Shown one piece after another: positions 8,995-17,336 of a stretch of DNA of 64,000 bases. The notes beneath the pieces are model-generated. The model saw only the letters and a list, made by a program, of their open reading frames with translations, made no database searches and had not been told where the DNA came from. Every line of letters starts with the position of its first letter. The first letter of the stretch is position 1. Made by a program: the position numbers and the translations under genes. Source of the DNA: Paenibacillus glycanilyticus (GTDB lineage Bacteria > Bacillota > Bacilli > Paenibacillales > Paenibacillaceae); the NCBI RefSeq assembly GCF_030161375.1, contig NZ_BSSQ01000013.1, positions 62,001-126,000 of the forward strand. Direction: 5' to 3'.

Positions 8995-10380
8995 ATGAAA
9001 ACGAACAGAAAGTGGTTATTGGGACTTTTTACTCTCGTATTATCAATGGCAGTTATTATTTCCGGTTGCGGAAACAACAACAATGGCGGCTCTAATTCCA
9101 AACCAAGCGAGTCGGCGGCTAACGGAGCAGCGAGCGATAACGGCAGCGCAGAGCAGACAGAGAAACCGGCCGAGCCCGTTACGATCACGTATTCCCAGTG
9201 GGGTACCGCGGAGGAGCTGCAACGGACGCAAGAGCTTCTGGATAAATTTATGGCAGCGAACCCGAGCATTACCGTTAAGCTGGAAGGCAAAGACTGGGGC
9301 AGCTATTGGGACGGCCTGACGGCTAACGCGGCTGGCGGCACTTTGCCGGACGTGTTCAAAACAAGCTACGCGTTTATTGATAAATACGCCGAGCTTGGCA
9401 TCTTCAAGGAGCTGGACGGCTTGCTTGCGGATAACGGTTTTGACCTGAACAATATCGACCAAAGCTTGCTGGGACTGCATAAATATAACGGCAAGCAAGT
9501 ATCTCTCCCGATTGACGCGAACGTCATCGTCTGGTATTACGACAAAGCGATTTTTGCCGACAAGGCCAAAAATCCAAAAGGCGCTGCCGCTCCTTCCCTT
9601 GAACCGACATGGACGGAAGTTCTCGACATCGCAACCAAGCTGACGCTTGACAAAAACGGCAAAAACCCTGGCGAAGACGGCTTTGACGCCAACAATATCG
9701 TGCAATGGGGCATGTCCGTATCGCCGGGTTCCACGATGGATTGGTTCCTCGAGCCGGAGCTTTGGTCGAATGGCGCGAAGCTGGTGAACGATGACGGGTC
9801 GCTTGCCCTGAATACGCCTGAAGCCCGTGAAGTGCTTAATTTCTTCATCGACGCGACGAAGAAACACATCAATACAACGCCGGCTCAAATCGAAGGCCTT
9901 GGCGGCCAAGTCAACCTGGGCATTACAACTGGCAAAGTAGCCATGAACCCGGGCGGCAGCTGGAACACGACGAACTTCAAGGAAGCCAATGTGGACTACG
10001 GCATTACTTACCTGCCGAAGTTCAAAGAGAACAAAACGGTTGTTCAGCCTGCAGGCATGGCCATTTCGAACAATACGAAACACGAAGAAGCGGCTTACAA
10101 GCTGCTCGCATGGCTCGCGGGTCCGGATGGTCAATCCGAACTAGCTAAGCAAGGTTATTCGATCCCGGCGAATAAAGCGGCGTCCGATGCTTATATCGCA
10201 ACCGTAGGCGAAGCGAACAAAATCTTCCTCGACGCGCAGCAATTTGGCATTATTTCTCCGTTTACGGTGAAGAAGACAGACCTGGTGTGGACATACGGCG
10301 AGCAATCGCTCAAAAATCCGCTGGCTGGCGACGGCGATGTGGACGCGGCGATTAAAGATCTGGAATCGAAGCTGAAGTAA
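8995..10380 (+). CDS. Extracellular solute-binding lipoprotein, family 1
   Basis: The 461-residue product begins with a lipoprotein signal (IISGC, lipidated Cys25) followed by a Gly/Ser/Asn-rich linker. The mature protein shows the MalE-type fold features ITYSQWGTAEE near 61 and a binding region rich in Trp and Asp. It would capture the oligosaccharide outside the membrane and deliver it to the two upstream permeases. AAAGGGG precedes the ATG. It closes the operon, with a terminator 24 bases downstream. Confidence 0.92.
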   Translation: MKTNRKWLLGLFTLVLSMAVIISGCGNNNNGGSNSKPSESAANGAASDNGSAEQTEKPAEPVTITYSQWGTAEELQRTQELLDKFMAANPSITVKLEGKDWGSYWDGLTANAAGGTLPDVFKTSYAFIDKYAELGIFKELDGLLADNGFDLNNIDQSLLGLHKYNGKQVSLPIDANVIVWYYDKAIFADKAKNPKGAAAPSLEPTWTEVLDIATKLTLDKNGKNPGEDGFDANNIVQWGMSVSPGSTMDWFLEPELWSNGAKLVNDDGSLALNTPEAREVLNFFIDATKKHINTTPAQIEGLGGQVNLGITTGKVAMNPGGSWNTTNFKEANVDYGITYLPKFKENKTVVQPAGMAISNNTKHEEAAYKLLAWLAGPDGQSELAKQGYSIPANKAASDAYIATVGEANKIFLDAQQFGIISPFTVKKTDLVWTYGEQSLKNPLAGDGDVDAAIKDLESKLK

Positions 10381-10403
10381 GCGGAAGTAAAGGTACATTG
10401 GAC

Positions 10404-10445
10404 AAAAGGGGAAGAGGCGTTTGAGCGCTTCTTTCCCTTTTTTGC
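10404..10445 (+). terminator. Terminator of the oxidoreductase/ABC operon
   Basis: AAAGGGGAAGAGGCG pairs with CGCTTCTTTCCCTTT and runs into a T tract. Confidence 0.8.
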
Positions 10446-10477
10446 TTAAGGCGGGAAGCTTGAAACGGCGGTGTTTC

Positions 10478-10542
10478 TTGACTATTGAAGGATAGGGCTT
10501 TACAATAGAATTTGCCGCAACTTTTGTGTAGTTGCCGCAATT
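10478..10542 (+). promoter_or_regulatory. Promoter and two operator-like sites of the LacI-type gene
   Basis: TTGACT (10478-10483), a 17-base spacer and TACAAT (10501-10506) form a strong promoter. Two imperfect palindromes, ATTTGCCGCAACT (10510-10522) and AGTTGCCGCAATT (10530-10542), cover the predicted transcript start with centres 20 bases apart. This is a classic autorepression layout. The first differs by one base from the reverse complement of the site at 923-935. Confidence 0.6.
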
Positions 10543-10584
10543 AAATATAGAGCATTTATTCGACATAGGAATAGAGAGGAACGT

Positions 10585-11628
10585 ATGATGGCCAAGTTGA
10601 AGGACATTGCAGAGCAGGTTGGGGTATCGATCTCAACGGTATCGCGCGTAATGAAGAATGATTCGACCCGTTCCGTGAGCGAAGAGACCCGCAAACGAAT
10701 TTGGGAAGTGGCGGAGAAGCTTGGCTACAAGGCAAGCCGCGTGGAGAAGAAATCCGACGCCAAGCTGATGGTTCATATCGGCTGCGTGGTGGCTATTCCT
10801 CAGAACAAATACAATAATCCTTATTTCTCCGTTATATTGGAAGGCATTGAAAAAGCGTTAACCGAAGCCGGTCTCCGGCTGGAGTTTGTATACAGCATTG
10901 AGAACCAGCAAGATATTCAGCAGCTCCAGGCATTGGTGAAAGAGCACCGGATCGACGGCATGATTATTGTCGAGCGGATTGATGCGGATGCGTACCAATG
11001 GATCAAGCAAAACGTGAAGGCCGTTGTTGGCGTGGATCTCGCTGACCGGACGATCCCCGTCGTTTGTTACGACCGGGAAGCGGCGGCGAAGGAAGCTGTT
11101 CTGCATCTCATCTCGCAAGGGCATAAGCAAATCGGTTATCTCGGCGGCCCGGAGCTCAATGATCCGTTCCGCCAGGAGAAGCGGTTCCTTGGTTACGAGA
11201 GCGCGATGCGCGAAGCTGGCCTTGAACTGAACGACAACTGGATTATCGACGTGAAATGGGATGTATCCCTTAGCTATGAGCTGACCAAGCAGGCGTTTGA
11301 GAAAAAAGGATATACGCCAACAGCTTTGTTCGCAGCCAGCGATATGATGGCGATTGCCGCCATGCGCGCGGCAACGGAGCGAGGGCTTCGCATTCCGGAA
11401 GATATTGCGATCGTTGGCGTGGACAATATCGAAATTTCCGAATTCACGTCCCCGCCGCTAACGACGATTCATGTTCCGAAGATCGAGATGGGCATGTACG
11501 CCGTCAAGCTGCTGCTCGACTATCTGGAGGGGCAATATTCGCTGCCGGTGCGCATGACGATTCCGTATCGTATGATTTGCCGCCGTTCTTCGGAGTCGCA
11601 GCATTCCGCTGCCGTAAATACGAAATAA
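10585..11628 (+). CDS. LacI/GalR family transcriptional regulator
   Basis: The 347-residue protein has an N-terminal LacI helix-turn-helix (LKDIAEQVGVSISTVSRVM, about 5-24) and a hinge. A periplasmic-binding-protein-like sensor domain follows, ending with the usual GVDNIEISEF and PPLTTIHVP segments. Two ATGs in a row (10585, 10588) are both possible after GAGAGGA. It is monocistronic with its own promoter and terminator. Operator-like sites matching its own promoter are found at the three other promoters of this locus, so it likely controls them in response to a sugar. This last point is inference. Confidence 0.93.
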   Translation: MMAKLKDIAEQVGVSISTVSRVMKNDSTRSVSEETRKRIWEVAEKLGYKASRVEKKSDAKLMVHIGCVVAIPQNKYNNPYFSVILEGIEKALTEAGLRLEFVYSIENQQDIQQLQALVKEHRIDGMIIVERIDADAYQWIKQNVKAVVGVDLADRTIPVVCYDREAAAKEAVLHLISQGHKQIGYLGGPELNDPFRQEKRFLGYESAMREAGLELNDNWIIDVKWDVSLSYELTKQAFEKKGYTPTALFAASDMMAIAAMRAATERGLRIPEDIAIVGVDNIEISEFTSPPLTTIHVPKIEMGMYAVKLLLDYLEGQYSLPVRMTIPYRMICRRSSESQHSAAVNTK

Positions 11629-11635
11629 ATAGGAG

Positions 11636-11676
11636 AGCTGCCCATAAGGTCATAAAGACCCTATGGGCAGCTTTTT
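11636..11676 (+). terminator. Terminator of the LacI-type gene
   Basis: AGCTGCCCATAAGG pairs with CCCTATGGGCAGCT and is followed by TTTTT. Confidence 0.9.
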
Positions 11677-11762
11677 GTTATTTTAAATTAAGACAATATT
11701 AAACCAAAATATTGATATTTGACGCTCACCAAAGTCCCGCCGCTGCCGGCTTTTTAGTTACG

Positions 11763-11945
11763 TTGCACCAAATGCAGCATATTTAGGCGTTTGAGCCCAC
11801 TAACTAGAGAAATCCTGCACAAACTGCAGGATATAAGTCAAAAAATGCCCAAAAGGGTTCCAAACCACCTCATATCCTGCATTCCGTGCAGCATAATTTG
11901 CGCTTTGGTCTAATTAAGGGAAATATACTGCACTTCGTGCAACAC
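11763..11945. repeat. Cluster of four short palindromic elements built on TCCTGCA/TGCAGGA
   Basis: The best copy, ATCCTGCA-N5-TGCAGGAT (11812-11832), is a perfect eight-base stem. Relatives lie at 11763-11784 (TGCA..TGCAGCATATT), 11872-11897 (ATATCCTGCA..GTGCAGCATA) and 11921-11945 (ATATACTGCA..GTGCAACA). Four in 180 bases of non-coding DNA suggests a dispersed intergenic repeat family or a structured RNA region. There are no T tracts, so they are not simple terminators. Confidence 0.55.
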
Positions 11946-12133
11946 AGATAGCAGCCTTGCAAAAATGAATTCCGCTAACGGACAACAATAAATCAAATTA
12001 AATTGAAATATAGGAGACTGGCTATGAACCTCTCTAAGCGTTTATTAATAGAGAGAGAATTGAACAACTAATCGACCAAGCTAAAGGCTTCTGTGCATAA
12101 ATTGGAAATTCCATCTGTTGGTTATCCATTCGT
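11946..12133. other. Non-coding stretch without recognisable content
   Basis: I see no gene longer than about 15 codons, no stem with a T tract and no promoter of note here. A GGAG followed by ATG at 12024 opens only a 14-codon frame. Confidence 0.5.
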
Positions 12134-12329
12134 TCAATTTAAATGAAGTAAAATAGTAATGAACGGAAGGGTTAGGATGATAGCGGCCACTTTTCTTTCC
12201 AAAATCCATTTTTTATATGTGATAAGAAAATAGAAGGAAGCCATTAGAGAAATCCCCGGAAACATAAATAGAAAAAGCAATAAAGGAGGGAGGCCTATTA
12301 CAGAGAAGGCCACGATTACGGATCTTCAT
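12134..12329 (-). pseudogene. Small membrane protein gene with apparent one-base frameshift
   Basis: A strong GGAGGGA site leads to an ATG at 12329 that reads MKIRN and then fails to reach the membrane frame. The frame offset by one base reads from GTG 12313 to a stop at 12134 and encodes 59 residues. These carry two hydrophobic segments (VIVAFSVIGLPPLLLFLFM-like, then SLMASFYFLIT) and a basic loop KKWILERK. Removing one base near 12316 would join ATG and membrane frame. It is either a frameshifted gene or an inefficiently started 59-residue protein. No family is recognised. Confidence 0.35.
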
Positions 12330-12472
12330 TAGACGATTCCCTCCTTCATCTGATATCTTATATGACTAAAATAAAGCATCTTTAATTGTGATATAAGTTC
12401 TAACTTTTATAGTCCCCTTAAGTAAACCCTGTCATGTCTTTTTTCGTTGAATTAACATTGAGGTGAAGATAA

Positions 12473-12748
12473 ATGGCTGTTTGTCTTGAGTTTGAACTAA
12501 TAGAAGTAATCGGTACTAGAGCTAAGTACAGATTCGGCCCATGTTTACATGATTTAGATGGCTTAATTGAACTTGATTTATTCAAGTTAAAGAGCGGTGA
12601 AATATCTGGAGATACGCCTATAAATGAAGTTGTTAAGCTAATCAACGATAATCAAAAACAAGGAATGGCAAACAAAGTCTTTAGTGAAGTATTTAAGTTT
12701 TTTAATGATCATAATGAATATCCAGCAAGAGGCGGTTACTACGCTTAG
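12473..12748 (+). CDS. Small acidic protein of unknown function, orphan immunity-like
   Basis: The 91-residue product starts at ATG 12473 after GAGGTG with six-base spacing. It is predicted soluble, with beta-rich N-terminal half (CLEFELIEVIGTR, YRFGPCLHDLDGLIELDL) and helical C-terminal half (EVVKLINDN, KVFSEVFKFFNDH). Size, acidity and isolation in a gene-poor island resemble immunity proteins of contact-dependent or polymorphic toxin systems, but I do not recognise a family. An open frame in the same phase continues after its TAG. Base composition is more AT-rich than flanking genes, hinting at transfer. Confidence 0.6.
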   Translation: MAVCLEFELIEVIGTRAKYRFGPCLHDLDGLIELDLFKLKSGEISGDTPINEVVKLINDNQKQGMANKVFSEVFKFFNDHNEYPARGGYYA

Positions 12749-12994
12749 CTTTTAATTCCCGCTAAACTTACAGCGATAAGGGAGGACATTGTAACTTACC
12801 TTATAAATAACGGTTACAGCGGCTATAGCCGAGACCGATCGTCAAGATTTGAACCTGGAGCCTATAATAGAATCAATGACGGTGTCAATATACAAGCGCA
12901 GTACCCCGTTCAAGGTCTTGGCATCAAGACACAAGAAATTCGTCTTCGTAAATCGTTTGAATTCTTTCCAAAACGTGCTGCGCCTGGTCTCTAA
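12749..12994 (+). pseudogene. Possible gene fragment following the orphan small ORF
   Basis: An 82-codon open stretch directly follows the TAG at 12746-12748 in the same frame and has a protein-like composition (INNGYSGYSRDRSSRFEPG, then AYNRINDGVNIQAQYPVQG). A ribosome-site-like AAGGGAGG at 12778 has no ATG, GTG or TTG at a usable distance. The end overlaps the 3' end of the SDR gene on the other strand. It may be the decayed tail of a toxin or of a longer form of the upstream protein. Both are guesses. Confidence 0.3.
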
Positions 12995-13775
12995 ACTTTA
13001 ATTCCGCAACCTTCCCTTTCAGCAAAAACACGCCGCTCTCATATTGGTGTTCCCCGAGAGCCCCTTCGTACAGCTTGCTGGCGCCGAGGGTAGGAGGGGA
13101 GAAAAAAAGTTTCATCAGTACTGCGACCACAACGGGCAGTCCGGATTGTTTTCCTTTTCTTATCGTATTGTTGCCACCGGGGTCAACGCTACGAATTTTG
13201 ATGTCTTCCTTGGCGAGCTGCGATGCGATGGCCTGAGTCCACAGCGAAAGAGCTAGCTTTGAGGTCGCGTAAGGACCAAGCAGCTTGCGAAAGGTTTTGG
13301 GATTCTCCAAGACTTCGATTGAAAACTCTTTTGTAAATTTCAGAGCGGAAGATGAAGTGTTGATTACCGTTCTTAAACGGCTATTTTTTAGGAGTTCCAT
13401 TAATTCCATCAGAATAATATAAGGTACGACCGTCATCAACTCATAATGCTTCTCGCGTCCTTGTTTCGAATAGCTGAGTTCGGGAAAGGACCCTCCTGCA
13501 TTATTGAATAAAATATCGATCCGTCGCTCCTTGCGTTTGATCTCTTCTAAGGTAAGTCTCAAGCTGGCAAAGTCGGCAAGATCATCCGTTTTATAAACGC
13601 GAAGCGATCCGTTCTTGACCGCGTTGCGGATGCCCATGTCGTCGGCAGGAAAGTCAGAGCGGTTAACGGCTACAACCTGCCAATTCTCCGACAGTAATTT
13701 CCGTGTCAGTTCCAACCCGATCCCGGCGCTTGCGCCTGTAATCAATGCGATATGCTCATTGTGGCTCTTGTTCAT
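12924..13775 (-). CDS. Short-chain dehydrogenase/reductase (SDR)
   Basis: The 283-residue Rossmann oxidoreductase has the cofactor motif TGASAGIG (13-20), NNAGG (91-95), active-site serines SSS (141-143) and the YATSK motif with catalytic Tyr169 and Lys173. The C-terminus is longer than in minimal SDRs and resembles retinol-dehydrogenase-like members. GGAGATG precedes the ATG. It is divergent from a MerR regulator. The shared intergenic region carries a MerR-type promoter with a 19-base spacer and palindrome, so expression is probably induced by that regulator. The substrate is likely a reactive carbonyl, by inference. Confidence 0.9.
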   Translation of the reverse strand: MNKSHNEHIALITGASAGIGLELTRKLLSENWQVVAVNRSDFPADDMGIRNAVKNGSLRVYKTDDLADFASLRLTLEEIKRKERRIDILFNNAGGSFPELSYSKQGREKHYELMTVVPYIILMELMELLKNSRLRTVINTSSSALKFTKEFSIEVLENPKTFRKLLGPYATSKLALSLWTQAIASQLAKEDIKIRSVDPGGNNTIRKGKQSGLPVVVAVLMKLFFSPPTLGASKLYEGALGEHQYESGVFLLKGKVAELKFRDQAQHVLERIQTIYEDEFLVS

Positions 13776-13820
13776 TGTGCATCTCCTTTTTATATCGAGC
13801 TATTTGATTCGATAGCGCAA

Positions 13821-13851
13821 ATTCTATAACTTGAAGTCGACTCCAAGTCAA
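13821..13851 (-). promoter_or_regulatory. MerR-type promoter and operator of the SDR gene
   Basis: On the minus strand, TTGACT (13851-13846) and TAGAAT (13826-13821) are separated by 19 bases, the over-long spacer typical of MerR-activated promoters. The spacer contains the near-palindrome ACTTGGAGT-CG-ACTTCAAGT (13848-13829). The same TTGACTTGGAGT begins the promoter of the aldo/keto reductase at 23.8 kb. Confidence 0.65.
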
Positions 13852-13881
13852 GGCACAAATCAATCTTAGGGAGGATATAGG

Positions 13882-14379
13882 ATGAAGGTAGAGCAACGCT
13901 TCACGATCAAACAAACTGCCGAGCAAACCGGAATGACGGAGGATACGATCCGTTATTACGAAAAAATCGCGTTGCTGCCTCGCGCAGAGCGGAAGGATAA
14001 CGGACACCGTTTCTATCGGCAGGAGGACATCCATACGATCCGGCTGTTAGCATGTTTGAAAAAAACGGGGATGCCGTTAGAGGAAATCCGGCCTTTTTTG
14101 GCAGTTTCGGCCGATACCGATCCTGCGGAATATCCGGAGCTTGTGGAACATTTAAGAAGCCATCGTGAAAATATTGTCAGCCAGATTGCTTCGCTGCAGC
14201 AAGTTGTGGATTTTATAGATATGAAGTTTGAGGAAGGGAGATACAGACGGGATTGCTCGGATGAAGGTATGGACGGCGCACCAGAAAATAGATTGGGTGA
14301 ATCGAAACCAAAGCCTGTCTCACCTAGCGAGATGAGGTATTTTTCCGGTGCGACCAAAGCAGGTAGTCCGTTGAGGTAA
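13882..14379 (+). CDS. MerR family transcriptional regulator
   Basis: The 165-residue protein has the MerR winged helix (FTIKQTAEQTGMTEDTIRYY, from residue 7), the wing segment NGHRFYRQEDI and a coiled-coil dimerisation helix (about 90-120). No conserved metal-binding cysteines are visible. This suits the NmlR/AdhR-like branch that senses aldehydes or other electrophiles. GGGAGG precedes the ATG. It is divergent from an SDR. The C-terminal 45 residues look unstructured. Confidence 0.92.
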   Translation: MKVEQRFTIKQTAEQTGMTEDTIRYYEKIALLPRAERKDNGHRFYRQEDIHTIRLLACLKKTGMPLEEIRPFLAVSADTDPAEYPELVEHLRSHRENIVSQIASLQQVVDFIDMKFEEGRYRRDCSDEGMDGAPENRLGESKPKPVSPSEMRYFSGATKAGSPLR

Positions 14380-14415
14380 GGAGGCAACGCTAGAGAGTTC
14401 ATCAAACGTTGTCCC

Positions 14416-15315
14416 CTAAGCCTTCACCCGGGCTTTAGCGGAACGGGCGTAGTCCGAAGGCGGCATGCCGGTAGCTTTCTTGAAGTCGCGGGAGAAATAA
14501 TGAATGCTGCTGTAGCCGAGTTGCGCCGCAATCTCCGTCATGTTGGATTGCTGCTCGCGAATGAGCGTTTTGGCTTCCTCGATCTTTAGCTGCTTGAAAT
14601 AATCCATTGGGCCAACCCCAGCCTGCGCGTGGAAAATCTCCTTCAGCCGGCTTTTCCCGAGATGCAGCTCTTCGCAAAGCTTGTCCAAGGTAAGCTGCTC
14701 CGACAAATGCTCCCGCATGAACGAAATAATCCGCTCGGCGGTTTGCTGCTCCGCTTTTTCGGACTGGAAGGAGGCCGGCTTGCGTACAGCTTGGCGCTCG
14801 TCATTCTCCTGCAGCCGGATCAGTTGAATGAGCAACGTCTCCAAATAATTGCGCATCGCCTGCTCGCTGGCGAACGGGGCATTTTCCCGGCTGATCAGCT
14901 CATGAATATGGGAATTGTCGTAGGGCGGTTCGAATGAATGGAAGCCCTCCTGAAGAAGCAGCGACAGCAAATTCCGCTCCCTTGTCCCCAGCTGCAAAAT
15001 CAAATTTTCGAACTTCTCCATGCAAGGAGAAGTACATTCGAACGACAACACAAACAGATTGGGCGGTTTATGCTGCTGGCTAACCTCCACTGTATGGAAT
15101 TCCCCCGGTTTATGAAAGATGATCATGCCTTGCTCAAGCTGATGGGTCCGCTCATCGGCTCTAACCTCAACGGAACCCTTGTCCACGTATAGCAGTTCCC
15201 AGAAATCATGCTGCTCCCCCTCGAACACATACCCTTTCGCAAATTCAAAGTAATGGAACGAAATCAGCTTGCGAACCGCAAGCATTTCCGCCAGCGTATG
15301 ACGCGCGAATTCCAC
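14416..15315 (-). CDS. AraC family transcriptional regulator with cupin sensor
   Basis: I start it at GTG 15315 because GGGGAGGGG lies seven bases upstream; an ATG at 15378 would precede that site. The 299-residue product has an N-terminal cupin-like AraC ligand domain (FEFAKGYVFEGEQHDFWELL, HKPGEFHTVEV) and a C-terminal double helix-turn-helix (about 195-295, LTLDKLCEELHLGKSRLKEIF and IAAQLGYSSIHYFSRDFK). It is divergent from a sugar isomerase/oxidoreductase operon, which it probably activates. Confidence 0.92.
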   Translation of the reverse strand: MEFARHTLAEMLAVRKLISFHYFEFAKGYVFEGEQHDFWELLYVDKGSVEVRADERTHQLEQGMIIFHKPGEFHTVEVSQQHKPPNLFVLSFECTSPCMEKFENLILQLGTRERNLLSLLLQEGFHSFEPPYDNSHIHELISRENAPFASEQAMRNYLETLLIQLIRLQENDERQAVRKPASFQSEKAEQQTAERIISFMREHLSEQLTLDKLCEELHLGKSRLKEIFHAQAGVGPMDYFKQLKIEEAKTLIREQQSNMTEIAAQLGYSSIHYFSRDFKKATGMPPSDYARSAKARVKA

Positions 15316-15463
15316 CTTTTGACCCCTCCCCGAACGATCTCGTTTGCACTTATTATAAATCCTTTTCAAGCTGTGCAAAAGGTCCGGCTGATCTGCTAAA
15401 GGCAGGCATGCGGACGGCCATTATAATGGGCTTATCAAGAGCATACGAGGAGGTACGCTAGAG

Positions 15464-16312
15464 ATGAAAAAAGGGATTAATATCTGGTCTTTTCCATCCG
15501 GCATGGCGATAGAGGAAAGCATTGTACTCGCGAAGGACGCCGGCTTCGACGGCATCGAGCTGTCGCTGAACGAGTCGGGACCGCTTAGCTTGGAAAGCAC
15601 GATAGAAGAGGTCCGCTCGATCCGCCGTTTCGCGGACGATACCGGCATCGAGTTGTCGAGCCTCGCAAGCGGTTTGTATTGGGATTACCCGCCAACAAGC
15701 GAGAACGAGCAAGTTAGCGGCAAAGCTTTCGATATTGCGCGGAAGCAGCTGGAGTCTGCCGCGGCGCTTGGCGTAGATTCCATCTTGATCGTGCCTGGCG
15801 CCGTTGGCGTCGACTTTATCCCGAACGCTCCAGTCGTTCCCTACGACCGGGCGTACGACAATGCGCTTGCCTTTTTCTCGAAGCTGGCGAAGGAAGCGGA
15901 AGCGGTCAAAGTAGCGGTGGGCATCGAGAACGTATGGAACAAATTTTTGTTGTCTCCGCTTGAAATGCGCGGTTTTATAGATGCGGTTGGTTCCGATTAT
16001 GTAGGTTCATACTTTGACGTCGGCAATGTCGTGTACTCCGGTTATCCCGAACACTGGATCTCGATTCTGAACAAACGAATCAAGAAAGTTCATTTCAAAG
16101 ATTACCGCCGTCAGGCAGGCGGGTTGCACGGCTTTGTTGATCTGCTGGCCGGCGACGTCGATTATCCGGCGGTGATGGCCGCGCTTGAGGCGATCAACTA
16201 TAACGGTTACGTTATTGCGGAGATGATTCCGCCATACAACCATCATACGAAACAAATTGTATATAACACGTCGGCGGCGATGGATGCCATCTTGGGAAGG
16301 ACGGAACGCTAA
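15464..16312 (+). CDS. Sugar phosphate isomerase/epimerase, xylose-isomerase-like TIM barrel
   Basis: The 282-residue protein belongs to the AP-endonuclease-2 / xylose-isomerase-like TIM-barrel family. The metal-binding residues expected for the family are visible: Glu in GIENVW (about 154), Asp in SYFDVGN (about 187), His in KVHFKDY (about 211) and Glu in VIAEM (about 250). It is the first gene of a three-gene operon and overlaps the next gene by one base (TAATG). Together with the following dehydrogenase it probably interconverts an oxidised sugar or inositol. Exact substrate is unknown. Confidence 0.9.
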   Translation: MKKGINIWSFPSGMAIEESIVLAKDAGFDGIELSLNESGPLSLESTIEEVRSIRRFADDTGIELSSLASGLYWDYPPTSENEQVSGKAFDIARKQLESAAALGVDSILIVPGAVGVDFIPNAPVVPYDRAYDNALAFFSKLAKEAEAVKVAVGIENVWNKFLLSPLEMRGFIDAVGSDYVGSYFDVGNVVYSGYPEHWISILNKRIKKVHFKDYRRQAGGLHGFVDLLAGDVDYPAVMAALEAINYNGYVIAEMIPPYNHHTKQIVYNTSAAMDAILGRTER

Positions 16313-17334
16313 TGCTGAATATTGGACTGATTGGACTTGGTTTTATGGGCAAAACCCATCTCGAGAACTATTTGCGCCTCGAGAGAGAAGGTGCTCCAAT
16401 CCGCGTTGTTGCGCTATGCGATGTGGATGAAGCAAAGCTAAACGGAGGCGGCAGCGGAGGCAACATCGATACAGCATCCGATAACGCGATTGATTATAGC
16501 CGGTTCAACAAATACACCTCGGTACAGGCGATGCTGGAGAGCGAGCAGCTGGACATGGTTGATATTACGCTCCCGACGTTCCTTCACCGGGATGTAACCG
16601 TTCAATGCCTAAATAGCGGCGTGCATGTGCTGTGCGAGAAGCCGATGGCGATGAACGCGGAAGAATGCGACGTCATGGCGGAAGCGGCGGAAGCAAGCGG
16701 GAAGCAATTAATGATTGGACAATGCTTGCGGTTCTGGCCGGCTTACGTCTACCTGCAGGAGCTCGTCAGCAGCGGCAAATACGGGGAAGTAACGAGCGGT
16801 TACTTCTACCGCGGAGGCGGCACGCCAACTTGGGGACCATGGGTGCTTCAGAACGAGAAGGGCGGCGGCGCGCTGCTCGATATGCACGTGCATGATACCG
16901 ATATGGTCAATTGGCTGTTCGGGAAACCTGAAGCGGTGTCTTGCTCCGGTCGCAACGTTATTGCGGGCAGCGGTTATGATATCGTGTCGACCCAGTACCG
17001 CTACGCCGACAACAAAATCGTGTCCGCCCAGGTGGATTGGACGCTGAATGGCGATTTTGGCTTCGAGATGGGCTTCAAGGTTAACTTTGAGCATGGCAAC
17101 TTGCAGTTCGACGGCGCTTCCGTCAGAGTGAATCCGAATGACGGGGCAGGTTTTACCGCGGATTTGCCAGCGGATCACGGCTACTATTATCAGTTGAAAT
17201 ATTTCACCGAAGCACTCGCGCAAGGCTTGCCGCTCACGACAGCAACGCCGGCCAGCACGAAAGCCAGCATTGAGATCGTCACGGCGGAACGGGAATCGGC
17301 CGATCAACGCGGTGCTTGGATCGCCGTGCCCTGA
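16312..17334 (+). CDS. Gfo/Idh/MocA family oxidoreductase
   Basis: The 340-residue NAD(P)-dependent dehydrogenase starts with the Rossmann motif GLIGLGFMG (4-12) and has CEKPM near residue 107, LLDMHVHDTDMVNWLFG with the catalytic-region histidines near 190, and a family-length C-terminal domain. Its start overlaps the stop of the isomerase gene, so translation is coupled. It is distinct from the homologue at 6058, and each belongs to its own carbohydrate locus. Confidence 0.92.
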   Translation: MLNIGLIGLGFMGKTHLENYLRLEREGAPIRVVALCDVDEAKLNGGGSGGNIDTASDNAIDYSRFNKYTSVQAMLESEQLDMVDITLPTFLHRDVTVQCLNSGVHVLCEKPMAMNAEECDVMAEAAEASGKQLMIGQCLRFWPAYVYLQELVSSGKYGEVTSGYFYRGGGTPTWGPWVLQNEKGGGALLDMHVHDTDMVNWLFGKPEAVSCSGRNVIAGSGYDIVSTQYRYADNKIVSAQVDWTLNGDFGFEMGFKVNFEHGNLQFDGASVRVNPNDGAGFTADLPADHGYYYQLKYFTEALAQGLPLTTATPASTKASIEIVTAERESADQRGAWIAVP

Positions 17335-17336
17335 CC

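Noticed and set aside
9043..10134. 363-codon minus-strand open frame opposite the first binding protein
   Set aside because: The plus-strand lipoprotein is unmistakable; the antisense frame is Arg/Val-rich shadow sequence.
11763..11945. CRISPR array
   Set aside because: The repeats are short and degenerate palindromes with irregular spacing, and no cas genes are in the window.
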